Of a stretch of 64,000 bases of DNA, positions 31,849 to 40,485 are shown piece by piece; within the stretch, counting starts at the first letter, position 1; every line of letters starts with the position of its first letter. The translations under genes and the position numbers were made by a program. The DNA lies in NCBI RefSeq assembly GCF_000982955.1, contig NZ_KQ058845.1, positions 20,276 to 84,275 on the forward strand, written 5' to 3'. This DNA is from Micromonospora sp. HK10. Its GTDB lineage: Bacteria; Actinomycetota; Actinomycetes; Mycobacteriales; Micromonosporaceae. Below the pieces are notes generated by a model. The model did not search any database, was not told the origin of the DNA, and saw only the letters and a list, made by a program, of their open reading frames with translations.

Positions 31849-34041
31849 ATGGCACCGAGTAAACGTTGGGCGGTCCTGATCGGAGTCGACCAGTGCGGCC
31901 GAGACGTCCAGTTGCCGCCGCTCCGGTTCGCCGAGAGCGATGCTCTCGCGTTGCGGGACGTGTTGTTGGACGAGGAGGTCGGCTCCTTCGACGGCACGGT
32001 GCAGATGTTCCTCGGTGCCGAGGCCACCTGGCGTGAGATAAAGGTCTTCCTCCGTGGCCTGGCTCTGCAGTCTGAGCCGTCGGATGTCCTGTTCGTCTAC
32101 TTCGCCGGCCACACCCTGGTCCCGCAATGGACTGATCAACTGGATGCCTACCTGGTCACGGCGGATCTCGATCCGGCGGTGCTTGCCCACGAACCAGACA
32201 ACGGGTTGCGGATGTCTTTCCTCAAACGAGACATCTTCGACGCCTTCGCCGGGGCATCGTTCCTCGTGCTCGACTGTTGCCACGCGGGCATCTACGCCGA
32301 CGCGGACCGACGTAACGCCAAGGTCCTGCAGTCGTACGCCGAAGCGGTGGATCGGCCCAGGCACAATGCGCTGCTTGCCTGCCCGAGCGGATCGGTGACC
32401 CGGGAGAGCGTCGAGAACGGGCACGGCACGTTGACGTACCACGTGCTGCGGGCGCTGCGGGGTGAGGCCGGCGACGAGGCGGGACAGGTGTCGTTCGCGC
32501 AGATGGCGACGTACGTGGCCAGGCAGGGACTGGATCCGCCGCCGGTGCACACGGCGCACGTCTACGGGGCCACCACCGTGCTGACGCACCGACCTATGTC
32601 CCGGCGCGACCGGCAGGTACTCAACAGTCCGGCGAACCCCGGGATCGCGCGCCCCTGCCTCAATCCACTCGAGGACCAGACGAGCTCGATCCGACAGCTG
32701 CTGGACCGCCTGTTCCGCGCCGACACGCGCTCGGCACACCACTCCGCCCAGGGCAAACGCGACGGGCGCGTGGACCTCATCCGGTACGCGCTGGACGCGG
32801 AATCGGCGGCGGTGGTGGAGTTCACCGGGCGCAGTTTCGCCGTGGTGAACCAAACGGCACTGTTCGACAAGGACGTGCTGTCACCAATGCTGGAGACCGC
32901 CGCCACCGACCGGACGAAGCATCCGACTGCGACACCGGGATACGTCGTCTCGCACGGCGTCAGCCGCCGCATGCTCTGCGTGCCACTTTCGTTTGCCGGC
33001 GACCGAACGCTCACTCTCGCCGTGGTCGACCCGGCAGCTGCCCAGCTGGACATCGGCGAACCGCTGGCCGTCATGCTTCGAGCCGTCTGGGATTCCGACC
33101 CAGCGGCCGATCCCCTGCAATCGGAGATGACGGTCCTGACCGCCCTGCGCCGGTCCTTCGGGCGATTGCCACTCAAGCTGTACGAAGACGCGTTCAGCCT
33201 CTACCAGCAGCTGATCAACTCGATGATCATGGTGTTCCAGCCGGTCGTCGAGCTGGACCAACGCGCGACCGGGGTGAGCGTCCAGAGCTTCGAAGCGCTC
33301 GCCCGCCGCAACGACGGCGAGCCGCGCGCACCCTGGTCGGCGCTGCGGATGGCCCATGACTGGGGCGACCGCTTCATCGTCGAACGCGATGCCATCCTGG
33401 TGACCAAGGCGATCCATTCCTACGCCGAGGCAGACGCTGCCTCCGAATGGCAGGGCACCAAGCCGCTGTCGGTCAACGTCGCGGTCCGCTCGCTGCTCAG
33501 CGACGCGTACCTCGGGCAGGTGAGCAAGGCGCTCGCCGAGGCGGGACTGCATCCGCGGACCCTGACGCTGGAGATATCCGAGCAGGACCCGATCACACCC
33601 GAGCCGGGAGAGCTATGGCCGCAGGAGCCGCTGGTCTACTTCCACAACCGGCTCACGGCGTTGGCCAGAGAGCTGCGGATCAGCTTCGCGGTTGACGACT
33701 TCGGAGTGGGCTACGCGTCGCTGGCGCGGATGGCGGAGCTCCCGCTCACCCAGATCAAGGTCGACCGGGCGATTCTGCACCACCCCATGGCGTTGGAGGA
33801 ACTGACGCTCGTGACGCAAATCGCCCGCTACGCCAGCGATCAGGGGCAGACCGGCCAACCCAGGACGGTCATCGTCGAGGGTTTCGACGATGACGCACCC
33901 GTCAGTCTCTACGACATCTTCCGGTTGGGCATCCATCACGTGCAGGGCTACTTCAGTGGCGCGACCGCGTCGCCCACCCTGTGTGGACTGGAGCCGGCGA
34001 TCCAGGAGCGGATCGCCTCACTCGTGAGAGGGAAAAAGTGA
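31849..34041 (+). CDS. Caspase-like peptidase fused to GAF-like and EAL domains
   Basis: The 730-residue protein has a caspase p20-like domain (1-250) with catalytic His88 in 'YFAGHT' and Cys144 in 'LDCCHAG'. A GAF-like middle (about 305-415) follows, then an EAL domain (about 455-725). All main EAL catalytic positions are visible: E482 (EAL), N543, E575, D616-D617 (DDFG), K637, E677 and Q699 (QGY). c-di-GMP could therefore be hydrolysed, or sensed to control proteolysis. There is no signal peptide or membrane helix, so it is cytosolic. Its stop overlaps the next gene's GTG. Metacaspase-type domains in bacteria often serve cell-death or conflict systems. The EAL partner is unusual. Confidence 0.88.
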   Translation: MAPSKRWAVLIGVDQCGRDVQLPPLRFAESDALALRDVLLDEEVGSFDGTVQMFLGAEATWREIKVFLRGLALQSEPSDVLFVYFAGHTLVPQWTDQLDAYLVTADLDPAVLAHEPDNGLRMSFLKRDIFDAFAGASFLVLDCCHAGIYADADRRNAKVLQSYAEAVDRPRHNALLACPSGSVTRESVENGHGTLTYHVLRALRGEAGDEAGQVSFAQMATYVARQGLDPPPVHTAHVYGATTVLTHRPMSRRDRQVLNSPANPGIARPCLNPLEDQTSSIRQLLDRLFRADTRSAHHSAQGKRDGRVDLIRYALDAESAAVVEFTGRSFAVVNQTALFDKDVLSPMLETAATDRTKHPTATPGYVVSHGVSRRMLCVPLSFAGDRTLTLAVVDPAAAQLDIGEPLAVMLRAVWDSDPAADPLQSEMTVLTALRRSFGRLPLKLYEDAFSLYQQLINSMIMVFQPVVELDQRATGVSVQSFEALARRNDGEPRAPWSALRMAHDWGDRFIVERDAILVTKAIHSYAEADAASEWQGTKPLSVNVAVRSLLSDAYLGQVSKALAEAGLHPRTLTLEISEQDPITPEPGELWPQEPLVYFHNRLTALARELRISFAVDDFGVGYASLARMAELPLTQIKVDRAILHHPMALEELTLVTQIARYASDQGQTGQPRTVIVEGFDDDAPVSLYDIFRLGIHHVQGYFSGATASPTLCGLEPAIQERIASLVRGKK

Positions 34042-34364
34042 ACAGCGTCAAGCTGCTACTGCCGGCGGAAGTGATCGAGGAACTCGATCTGCCCTACGAG
34101 GGAGTTCGCGATACCGGCGCGATCACCCTGGCCGTCGAGGGCGTCGCCGTGCTGGCGAACCTGGCCACCCTGGCAACGCTGCAGCCACAGGCCGAGGCGC
34201 TGGTCACCGCGATACGCAACTGGCGCCTCCGCAACCGGGAGAAGCCGGCGGTGCTCACCGTCGAAGGAGCGAACATCAGCCTGCGGATCGAGCTGCCACC
34301 CAACGTCGACCGGGCGGCCCTGCTTCGGCAACTTGAACCACTACTGAACGAAGAGATTCGATAG
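34038..34364 (+). CDS. Small protein coupled to the caspase-EAL gene
   Basis: The 108-residue protein starts at a GTG overlapping the caspase-EAL stop (GTGA), so both are made together. It has an Ala/Leu-rich central helix (about 35-65) and a C-terminal 'NISLRIELPPNVDRAALLRQLEPLL' that looks like a strand-helix adaptor. No catalytic motif is visible. By context it is an adaptor, target or regulator of the caspase. Small effector-associated domains commonly accompany caspase and trypsin effectors in bacterial conflict systems; whether this is one of them is inference. Confidence 0.6.
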   Translation: MNSVKLLLPAEVIEELDLPYEGVRDTGAITLAVEGVAVLANLATLATLQPQAEALVTAIRNWRLRNREKPAVLTVEGANISLRIELPPNVDRAALLRQLEPLLNEEIR

Positions 34365-34473
34365 AGGGTGGCATTGGGCCGCACTGCGGTCAGGTGCGCC
34401 GTCTGTTAGCGCTCCTTGACCGCGGAATCGGCGCCTCCGGCGGGGACCCCCGGCAAAGGTGGGCTTGAGATGA

Positions 34474-35478
34474 TCAAGCGGTGGTGCCAGGGCGCTCTCC
34501 GCCGCTGACGTCTGTGTCGGAGTGGTCCGGATCGGGTGCGCGGCTCTCCAGCCAGTCGGGCCTCTCGGCGAGCGGATTTCCGTCGAGGTGCAGGTCGGTG
34601 AGCGCGGTCAGATTCCGCAGCGAGTCCGGCAGCTCGGTGAGGTGGTTGTTGCTCAGCCAGAGCGTGGTGAGCGCGGTGAGATTGCCCAGTGAGTCCGGCA
34701 ATGTCGTGAGGCCGCTGTCGGACAAGCCGAGGTGAGCGAGGCCGGTGAGGTTCCCCAGCCAGTCGGGCAGACCGGTGAGCGGGTTGCCTTCCAGGTACAA
34801 GGCGGTCAGGCGGGTGAGGTCCCGTACCGGATCGGGCACCTCAGTGAAGGCGTTGTCCTCCAGCCAGAGCGTGGTGAGATTGGTGAGGCTGCGCAACGAA
34901 TCCGGCAGCGCGGTCAGCCTGTTGCGATCCAGCGCCAAGCGGGTCAGGGAGGTCAGGCTCCCCAGCCAGGTCGGCAGTATCGCGAGGCGATTGTTGGACA
35001 GACAGAGACAGCCGAGGGTGGTGAGCCTGCTCAACGTGACCGGCAGTGTGGTGAACGCGTTGTCGTGCAGGTACAGGTCGGCGAGGGAACCGAGATTGCC
35101 CAGGGAGTCCGGCAGGTTGGTGAGTTTGTTGCCGGAGAGGTGCAGCTCCGCGAGGGCCGGAAGGCCCCCCAGCCAGTCCGGCAGATCGATAAGCCGGTTG
35201 TGGCCCAACCGGAGTTCGGTGAGGGCGGTGAGGTTCCGCAACGAGTCCGGAAGCCCGCTGAGGCGGTTGCTGGACAGGCTGAGCTTTGTGAGGGTGGCGA
35301 GGTTGCCGAGCCAGTCCGGCAGTCTGGTGAGCAGATTGCCGTCCAGTCGCAGCTCGGTGAGTGCCGTGAGGTCGGCCAACGAATCCGGCACGTCGCGCAG
35401 GCCGAGAAGGGCCAGGTCCAGTGAGGTGGCGTGGGTTTCCAGCGCTTCGTTGATGCGGGCCTGAGCGGGTGGAACCAT
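34474..35478 (-). CDS. Leucine-rich-repeat protein
   Basis: The 334-residue protein is almost entirely 23-residue leucine-rich repeats of the form 'LPDSLGNLTALTTLWLSNNHL', about thirteen copies from residue 20 to 315, with a short N-terminal helix ('ARINEALETHATSLDL') and an acidic tail. No signal peptide is present, so it is cytoplasmic. LRR arrays bind proteins. ATG 35478 is preferred because GAAGG lies before it. It is convergent with the caspase-EAL pair, 110 bases away. The repeats are near-identical at DNA level, so repeat number may vary among strains. Confidence 0.85.
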   Translation of the reverse strand: MVPPAQARINEALETHATSLDLALLGLRDVPDSLADLTALTELRLDGNLLTRLPDWLGNLATLTKLSLSSNRLSGLPDSLRNLTALTELRLGHNRLIDLPDWLGGLPALAELHLSGNKLTNLPDSLGNLGSLADLYLHDNAFTTLPVTLSRLTTLGCLCLSNNRLAILPTWLGSLTSLTRLALDRNRLTALPDSLRSLTNLTTLWLEDNAFTEVPDPVRDLTRLTALYLEGNPLTGLPDWLGNLTGLAHLGLSDSGLTTLPDSLGNLTALTTLWLSNNHLTELPDSLRNLTALTDLHLDGNPLAERPDWLESRAPDPDHSDTDVSGGERPGTTA

Positions 35479-35643
35479 GCTGACCTTCAATGCGGTGATT
35501 CGACGGTCGCGCCGTCGTCGCGCCCCGAACGAGGATACGTGGCCGCGGCGAGCACCGTCCGGGCCGCGACCGACGCGGGCTGAGGGTGGACACAGGTGGT
35601 CTCCGTACTGGCCGGAGGTGTTCCGGCAGCGGCCGGAGGCCGG

Positions 35644-37185
35644 TCACACGGCCGTACGCGACCACTGCTGGTTGGCGCCGGTGTTGCACGTGTACTGCTT
35701 GAGGACCACGCCGTCCGCGGTCGACGCGGCCGGTACGTCCACGCACTTCCCGCTGTGTCGTGCCCGGAGCTGGAAGTAGCCGCCGTTGGCGACCATCTGG
35801 AACTGCTGATTGGCGCCGCTGCCGCAGGTGTACTGGATCAGCTCGGCGCCGTCGGCGGTGGACGCGCTCACCACGTCGAGGCACTTTCCGCTGTTGCGGC
35901 TGATGAGGCGCCAGTAGCCGCTGCCGGCGTCCTGGAACTGCCACTGCTGCCACGGATTGCCGTTGTACGTGTACTGGCCGACGCGCGCGCCGTTGTCGGT
36001 GTTCGGCGCCTGGACGTCCATCGCCTTTCCGCTGTGGCGCACGGTGACCCGGTAGAACGTACCCGTCGACGGCGGCGGGGTGGTGGGGCCGCCGCCGATG
36101 GTGTCGCCCCAGGCATAGCGGACCTGGTCGGCGCCGGAGGTGTTGCGGACGGTCAGATTGAGGTCGGTGCCGCCGCCGCTGAGCGAGTACATCGAGTACC
36201 AGTCGTAGCCGATGGTGCCGGGCTTGCCGCCGAGCGCGGGCCAGTAGGTGCCGCCCATCTGGTTGTCGCGCATGACCTGGGCCATGGCGCGGATGTAGCG
36301 CACGAAGTTGTCGGTGCTGTTCGCGTCGGCGTAGTTGCGGCCGTCGTTCATGGGCGCGCCGAACTCGGTGGCGACGGCCCGGCTGGCGCAGGTGCCGAGG
36401 CGGGCCTGGATGTGGCTCCGGAAGGCGTCGTAGGTCATCGCGCTGTAGAAGAAGGCGTAGTAATGGAACGAGAGCAACGCCGAGTTGAAGCGACTGTCGT
36501 TGCAGATGTCCCGCAGATCCTGGCTGAACCCGGTGCCCCCGATGAGCACCCGGCTGGGCGCCGCCGAGTAGTGGTAGCTGAGCCAGTTGGCCGCGACGTC
36601 GCGCCACTCGGTGGAGCTGTAGCCGTGCGGCTCGTTCATCGGCTCGAAGTAGACGTTGGGGTTCGAGCCGTACGTGTTGGTCACCGTGGACCACATCGTG
36701 TTCCACGCGGCGAGGTTCGTGATCCTGCCGCCGGAGGCGGCGCCGTCCTCCCAGTAGGCCAGGATGACCTTGAACCCGCGGGCGGTGGCCGCGTCGATGG
36801 CGCCTCGGTAGGCCTCCCACCAGGCCGTCCCGACCGTGTGGGTGTTGATGGGCAGCCGGACGGTGTTGACTCCCATGGTGGACGCCATGTCGTCGTAGAG
36901 GGCATTGGCCTTGGCCCGCACCGTCGCGTTGCTGTCGGAGGAGCTCAGGCCCTGCACGACGAGGGGACCGGTGCTGAAGTTGTCGCCCAGCACGGCCCAG
37001 TTCATGCCTCGGAACTGGCTGGTGGCGGCACTGGCCGGCGACGCCATGACGACGACGCCGCCGACCAGCGCCGTCATCGCGGCCACCAGCCCGATCAGCA
37101 GCCGGCGTGACGGCCGGGTGCTCCGCGATGGTCCCGCCGGGTGGCGCCGCTGCGGCGTGTTGCGCGTCAGGAAGTGGTCAATCAC
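35644..37185 (-). CDS. Secreted GH5-type glycoside hydrolase with CBM13 (ricin-B) domain
   Basis: The 513-residue protein has a signal peptide (hydrophobic 29-48, cleavage after ASA53) and a clan-A hydrolase domain (about 54-360) with acid/base E185 in 'FEPMNEP' and nucleophile E274 in 'ATEFGAP'. A Thr/Pro linker leads to a ricin-type CBM13 (about 378-513) with three QxW-like repeats (QQWQF, NQQF, NQQW). It should cut a beta-glucan or mannan outside the cell. GTG 37185 follows AGAAGGG. A perfect 14-bp palindrome 104 bases upstream is a LacI-family operator candidate, so expression is likely sugar-induced. Confidence 0.85.
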   Translation of the reverse strand: MIDHFLTRNTPQRRHPAGPSRSTRPSRRLLIGLVAAMTALVGGVVVMASPASAATSQFRGMNWAVLGDNFSTGPLVVQGLSSSDSNATVRAKANALYDDMASTMGVNTVRLPINTHTVGTAWWEAYRGAIDAATARGFKVILAYWEDGAASGGRITNLAAWNTMWSTVTNTYGSNPNVYFEPMNEPHGYSSTEWRDVAANWLSYHYSAAPSRVLIGGTGFSQDLRDICNDSRFNSALLSFHYYAFFYSAMTYDAFRSHIQARLGTCASRAVATEFGAPMNDGRNYADANSTDNFVRYIRAMAQVMRDNQMGGTYWPALGGKPGTIGYDWYSMYSLSGGGTDLNLTVRNTSGADQVRYAWGDTIGGGPTTPPPSTGTFYRVTVRHSGKAMDVQAPNTDNGARVGQYTYNGNPWQQWQFQDAGSGYWRLISRNSGKCLDVVSASTADGAELIQYTCGSGANQQFQMVANGGYFQLRARHSGKCVDVPAASTADGVVLKQYTCNTGANQQWSRTAV

Positions 37186-37288
37186 CTGATCCAGCCCTTC
37201 TGGATGCGTACATCGGACTGTTCGCCGAAGCCGCTGCCTGCCGCCCGCCGTGGTGCCACGGCCATCAGTCTTGCCAGACGATCATCGT

Positions 37289-37302
37289 TGTTAGCGCTAA
37301 CA
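37289..37302. promoter_or_regulatory. LacI-family type operator upstream of the GH5 gene
   Basis: TGTTAGCGCTAACA is a perfect 14-bp palindrome with the central CG typical of LacI-family operators such as the CebR type. It lies 104 bases before the GH5 start. Confidence 0.6.
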
Positions 37303-37538
37303 TCACTGGTCACCGCAGCCCGCGGCTCTGCGGTCCTGGTGTGGTTGACGTGTCGCCCGAGCGGCTCCGGCGCGTCGCGCCGACGCCGGCACATGTTTCT
37401 GGTTGCCGCGTACGCGTCGCAGACAAGTGTTGGCGACCACATCTGGGAGTGTCAAGGAATCGACGAATCTCGTTCCTTCGGCGCTCCGGCCCGCCGGCCG
37501 CCACCGTGGGGGACATGCGTCCCGACCTGCTGGTGGCG

Positions 37539-38228
37539 CTACGTCGCGCCCGCCGGGGCAGCGCTCGAACCTGGCGGTGCGTCCGACGGCGGGCCGGGCG
37601 TCGGGTCGCCGGGCCGCTTCCGGGCGAGCCGGCTGCGCCGGGCGGCGATGTAGCGCCGCATCTTCTCGGCGGTTCCGCAGTCCTCCATGCTGCACCAGCG
37701 GCGGCTCCGGTTCTTGCTCTCGTCGTAGAAGACGAAACTGCACGCCTCGCAGCGCTTGATGCGTTCCATTGCGGCCGTGGTCAGCAGCCCGACCGCCGCG
37801 TGCACCACTGGCCGTAGCGGCCGGGCGAGCGAATGGTCGTCCCGCCAGGTCCAGGCGAATCCGCTGCCCTGGTCGAGTCGGGCGTGGGCGAGTGCGTCCG
37901 CTTCGTCGTCCCGCAGTCGGTCCAGGGCGGTCGATTCCGGCCTCCGGCGGGCGGCCAACGACTGGAAGATCCCGTCCAGGTAGTCGCGGGTGCCCAGGGC
38001 GCGCAGGAAGGTGGCGTCCGCGCCCGCTGCGTCGTCGCGGGCGCGTCGGCGCAGGGCGGTCGCGTCGGCGTCGGTGAGGTCGGAGGCGTACACGCCCCAG
38101 GCGATCAGCTCGGGATAGCCGGTGAGCACGTCGTCGTCCGGGGCGGCGCCGGGTGGACCGACCCGCGTGTTGACGAAGTCGAGGGCGAGGTTGCCGCCGA
38201 CCAGGCGCATCCGGGTCACTGTTTCCAT
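37539..38228 (-). CDS. CGNR zinc-finger (ABATE domain) regulator
   Basis: The 229-residue protein has an N-terminal ABATE-like domain ('VGGNLALDFVNTRVG', conserved in the family) and a C-terminal CGNR zinc finger 'RCEACSFVFYDESKNRSRRWCSMEDCG', with C-x2-C and C-x4-C ligands. Family members are DNA-binding regulators of stress or drug-efflux genes. It is divergent from an MFS efflux gene, the usual repressor/transporter layout. A near-identical direct repeat overlaps its start codon and occurs again before the MFS gene. Confidence 0.85.
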   Translation of the reverse strand: METVTRMRLVGGNLALDFVNTRVGPPGAAPDDDVLTGYPELIAWGVYASDLTDADATALRRRARDDAAGADATFLRALGTRDYLDGIFQSLAARRRPESTALDRLRDDEADALAHARLDQGSGFAWTWRDDHSLARPLRPVVHAAVGLLTTAAMERIKRCEACSFVFYDESKNRSRRWCSMEDCGTAEKMRRYIAARRSRLARKRPGDPTPGPPSDAPPGSSAAPAGAT

Positions 38229-38290
38229 CAAAACTCACTTTACCAGTTGCGCGATCGTCGGTGCCCTGTTTCCATGAAAGCTCGTTTAGA
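38219..38290. promoter_or_regulatory. Direct-repeat operator between CGNR regulator and MFS gene
   Basis: Two 25-bp copies of CTGTTTCCATSAAARCTC followed by a TTTA core lie at 38219-38243 and 38266-38290, with starts 47 bp apart. The first covers the regulator's ATG and the second the region just before the transporter. A reversed ATGGAAAC follows the second copy. This is the likely binding site of the CGNR protein. Confidence 0.5.
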
Positions 38291-38308
38291 TGGAAACGGG
38301 GTTGGCGC

Positions 38309-39475
38309 ATGAAACGCGCAATCGGTGCTCTGCTCGGCCTGGCCGGTGGGACGTTCCTGTACGGCACCGCTGAGGGCCTGCCCGTTGGCCTGCTCCTCCC
38401 GATGGCCGCTGACCTGGACGTCTCCCCATCCCAGATCGGCATGCTGGTCACCGCCTACGGCGCGGTCGTGATGATCGCCTCGGTTCCGTTGACCGTGCTG
38501 GCCCGGCGCATCACCCGCCGGAAGATCCTGTCCGCGCTGCTGGCGGGCTTCGTGGTCAGCAATGCGGCCACCGTGTTCGCCACCACGTTCGCGCAGGCGG
38601 TGGCGGCCCGGGTGGCCACCGGGCTGACCCACGCCCTGTTCTGGGCGGTGGTGGTGCCGGCCGCGGCCGAGCTGTTTCGGCCCGGCCTGCGCGGGCGGGT
38701 GGTCGCGGTGGTGTTCGCCGGCGGCAACGTCGCGCTGCTCGTCGGCGTACCCGTCGGCACCTGGCTGGGCGAGAAGGCCGGCTGGAGGGCGTCGTTCCTG
38801 GCGGTCGCCGGACTCGGCGCGGTGGTCCTGGCCGTGGTGGCCACCCTGCTGCCGTCGACGCCACCCGGCGAGGGACACGCCACCCGCGGCGCGACGCCCG
38901 ACGCCCGACGGTTCTGGCTGCTCGTGGTGATCGCCATCCTGACGACGGCCGGCGCCATCGCCGCGTACACCTATGTCGCCCTGTTCGTCACCGAGGTCAC
39001 CGGCTTGGCCACCGCGTCCGTCGGCGTCGTCCTGCTGGCGCGCGGCGTGGCGAGCGTGCTGGCCATGCTCGCGATAGCGGCGTTCGTCGACCGCAACCCG
39101 TGGCTGGCCCTCATCACGACCGTGGCGCTGCAGACCGTGGCGCTGCTCGTCCTGTACGTGTCCGGTCGGCAGCCGGTGGCGGCCGTCGGCATGATCGCCC
39201 TGTCCGGCATGGCGTTCGCCGCGTTCACCGCGGCGCTGGGCGGCCTGGTGCTACAGGTGGCCCCCGGTCGTTCCGACGTGGCGGCCGCGACCCTCTCGGC
39301 CGCGGTCAACGTCGGCATCACGGTAGGGGCCTTCGCCGGTGGTCTGGCGGTGACCGGGTTCGGCGTGGCGAGCACGGTGTTGGTGGGGGCGGTACTCGGG
39401 GGGATCGCCTTGGTGCTGGCCTGCGGCCGACGGGTCAGCCCGCGGCGGGAGCAGCGGGCGTTGTCCCTCGGGTGA
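38309..39475 (+). CDS. MFS efflux transporter
   Basis: The 388-residue protein has twelve hydrophobic segments and the MFS loop 2-3 motif 'ARRITRRKIL', preceded by 'SPSQIGMLVTAYGAVVMI'. This is the arabinose-efflux/DHA1 (AraJ-like) class used for drugs or sugars. ATG 38309 has no good ribosome binding site, so the transcript may be nearly leaderless. It is divergent from the CGNR regulator, which probably represses it. Confidence 0.88.
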   Translation: MKRAIGALLGLAGGTFLYGTAEGLPVGLLLPMAADLDVSPSQIGMLVTAYGAVVMIASVPLTVLARRITRRKILSALLAGFVVSNAATVFATTFAQAVAARVATGLTHALFWAVVVPAAAELFRPGLRGRVVAVVFAGGNVALLVGVPVGTWLGEKAGWRASFLAVAGLGAVVLAVVATLLPSTPPGEGHATRGATPDARRFWLLVVIAILTTAGAIAAYTYVALFVTEVTGLATASVGVVLLARGVASVLAMLAIAAFVDRNPWLALITTVALQTVALLVLYVSGRQPVAAVGMIALSGMAFAAFTAALGGLVLQVAPGRSDVAAATLSAAVNVGITVGAFAGGLAVTGFGVASTVLVGAVLGGIALVLACGRRVSPRREQRALSLG

Positions 39476-39567
39476 GCATCAGGGCGTGGCCGGTCCCAGA
39501 CCTGCTCCACCGTCACCGCATCCCATGTCGTACTGACACAGCCCCGGTAGGTCGGGAGGATGGCGGG

Positions 39568-40485
39568 ATGAGTTCCTTCTCCGACCCCGGGTCCGAGCCG
39601 GGCACGGCCGCGGGCGGGCCCGCGCGGTCCGAGCCCTCGTCGCCGGGCGCCACCGGGTCTGCTCCGGACCACCGCTACCTGCTCGACAACGCGCGGGTGG
39701 AGGCGGGTGAGCGGTTCACCTGGCTGGCCGAGCTGTTCGACGGGGTCACCCGGGGGCACGTCGACCGGCTCGGCGTGCGGGCCGGCGGGCGCTGCTGGGA
39801 GGTGGGCGCCGGCGGCCCCAGCATCCCGGCGGCACTCGCCGCGGCGGTCGGACCGACCGGGTACGTGCTGGCCACGGACATCGATCCGACCTGGTTGGAC
39901 CCGCACGGTGGGTACGAGGTGCGCCGGCACGACGTGGTCGCGGACCCGCCGCCGCAGCCGGGCACGTTCGACCTGGTGCACGCCCGGCTCGTGCTCGTCC
40001 ACCTGCCGGACCGGGCCCGGGCGTTGGCCACGATGGTGGCGGCGCTGCGACCGGGCGGCTGGCTGCTGGTCGAGGACGCGGACACCGAGTTGCAGCCGCT
40101 GGCCTGCCTCGACGAGGTCGGCCCGGCCCAGCGGCGCGCCAACCGGCTGCGGGGCGCGGTCCGGGAGTTGCTGACCCGCCGCGGCGCCGACCTGCGCTTC
40201 GGCCGTACGCTGCCGCGGGCGTTGCGGGCGGCCGGGCTGGTCGACGTCGCGGCGGCCGGCTGCTTCCCGGTCGGCGGGGTCGCCTGCGACCGGCTGGAGG
40301 CGGCGACGGTACGGATGGTCCGCGCCGAGTTGCTCGCCGCCGGGCTGGCCGACGACGCCGAGATCGACGCGCACCTGGCTGCCGTCGATGCCGGCGAACT
40401 GGACCTCACCCTCGCGCCGCTGATCTCGGCATGGGGGCGCCGCCCGGGACCGCCGCCACCACGGTCCGGTGCCGGTGGGCGGTGA
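39568..40485 (+). CDS. SAM-dependent methyltransferase
   Basis: The 305-residue protein has a Pro/Ser-rich N-terminal tail, then 'RLGVRAGGRCWEVGAGGPSIP' (SAM motif I with VGAGG), 'VLATDIDPTWLD' and 'FDLVHARLVLVHLPDRARAL', typical of Methyltransf_25 proteins. The substrate is unknown. GGAGG lies 8 bases before ATG 39568. Its stop abuts that of the convergent P-loop ATPase gene exactly. Confidence 0.8.
   Translation: MSSFSDPGSEPGTAAGGPARSEPSSPGATGSAPDHRYLLDNARVEAGERFTWLAELFDGVTRGHVDRLGVRAGGRCWEVGAGGPSIPAALAAAVGPTGYVLATDIDPTWLDPHGGYEVRRHDVVADPPPQPGTFDLVHARLVLVHLPDRARALATMVAALRPGGWLLVEDADTELQPLACLDEVGPAQRRANRLRGAVRELLTRRGADLRFGRTLPRALRAAGLVDVAAAGCFPVGGVACDRLEAATVRMVRAELLAAGLADDAEIDAHLAAVDAGELDLTLAPLISAWGRRPGPPPPRSGAGGR

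Noticed and set aside
34402..34416. TGTTAGCGCTCC as a second LacI-type operator
   Set aside because: Only the left half matches the palindrome at 37289; the right half is not symmetrical and it lies between convergent genes, not at a promoter.
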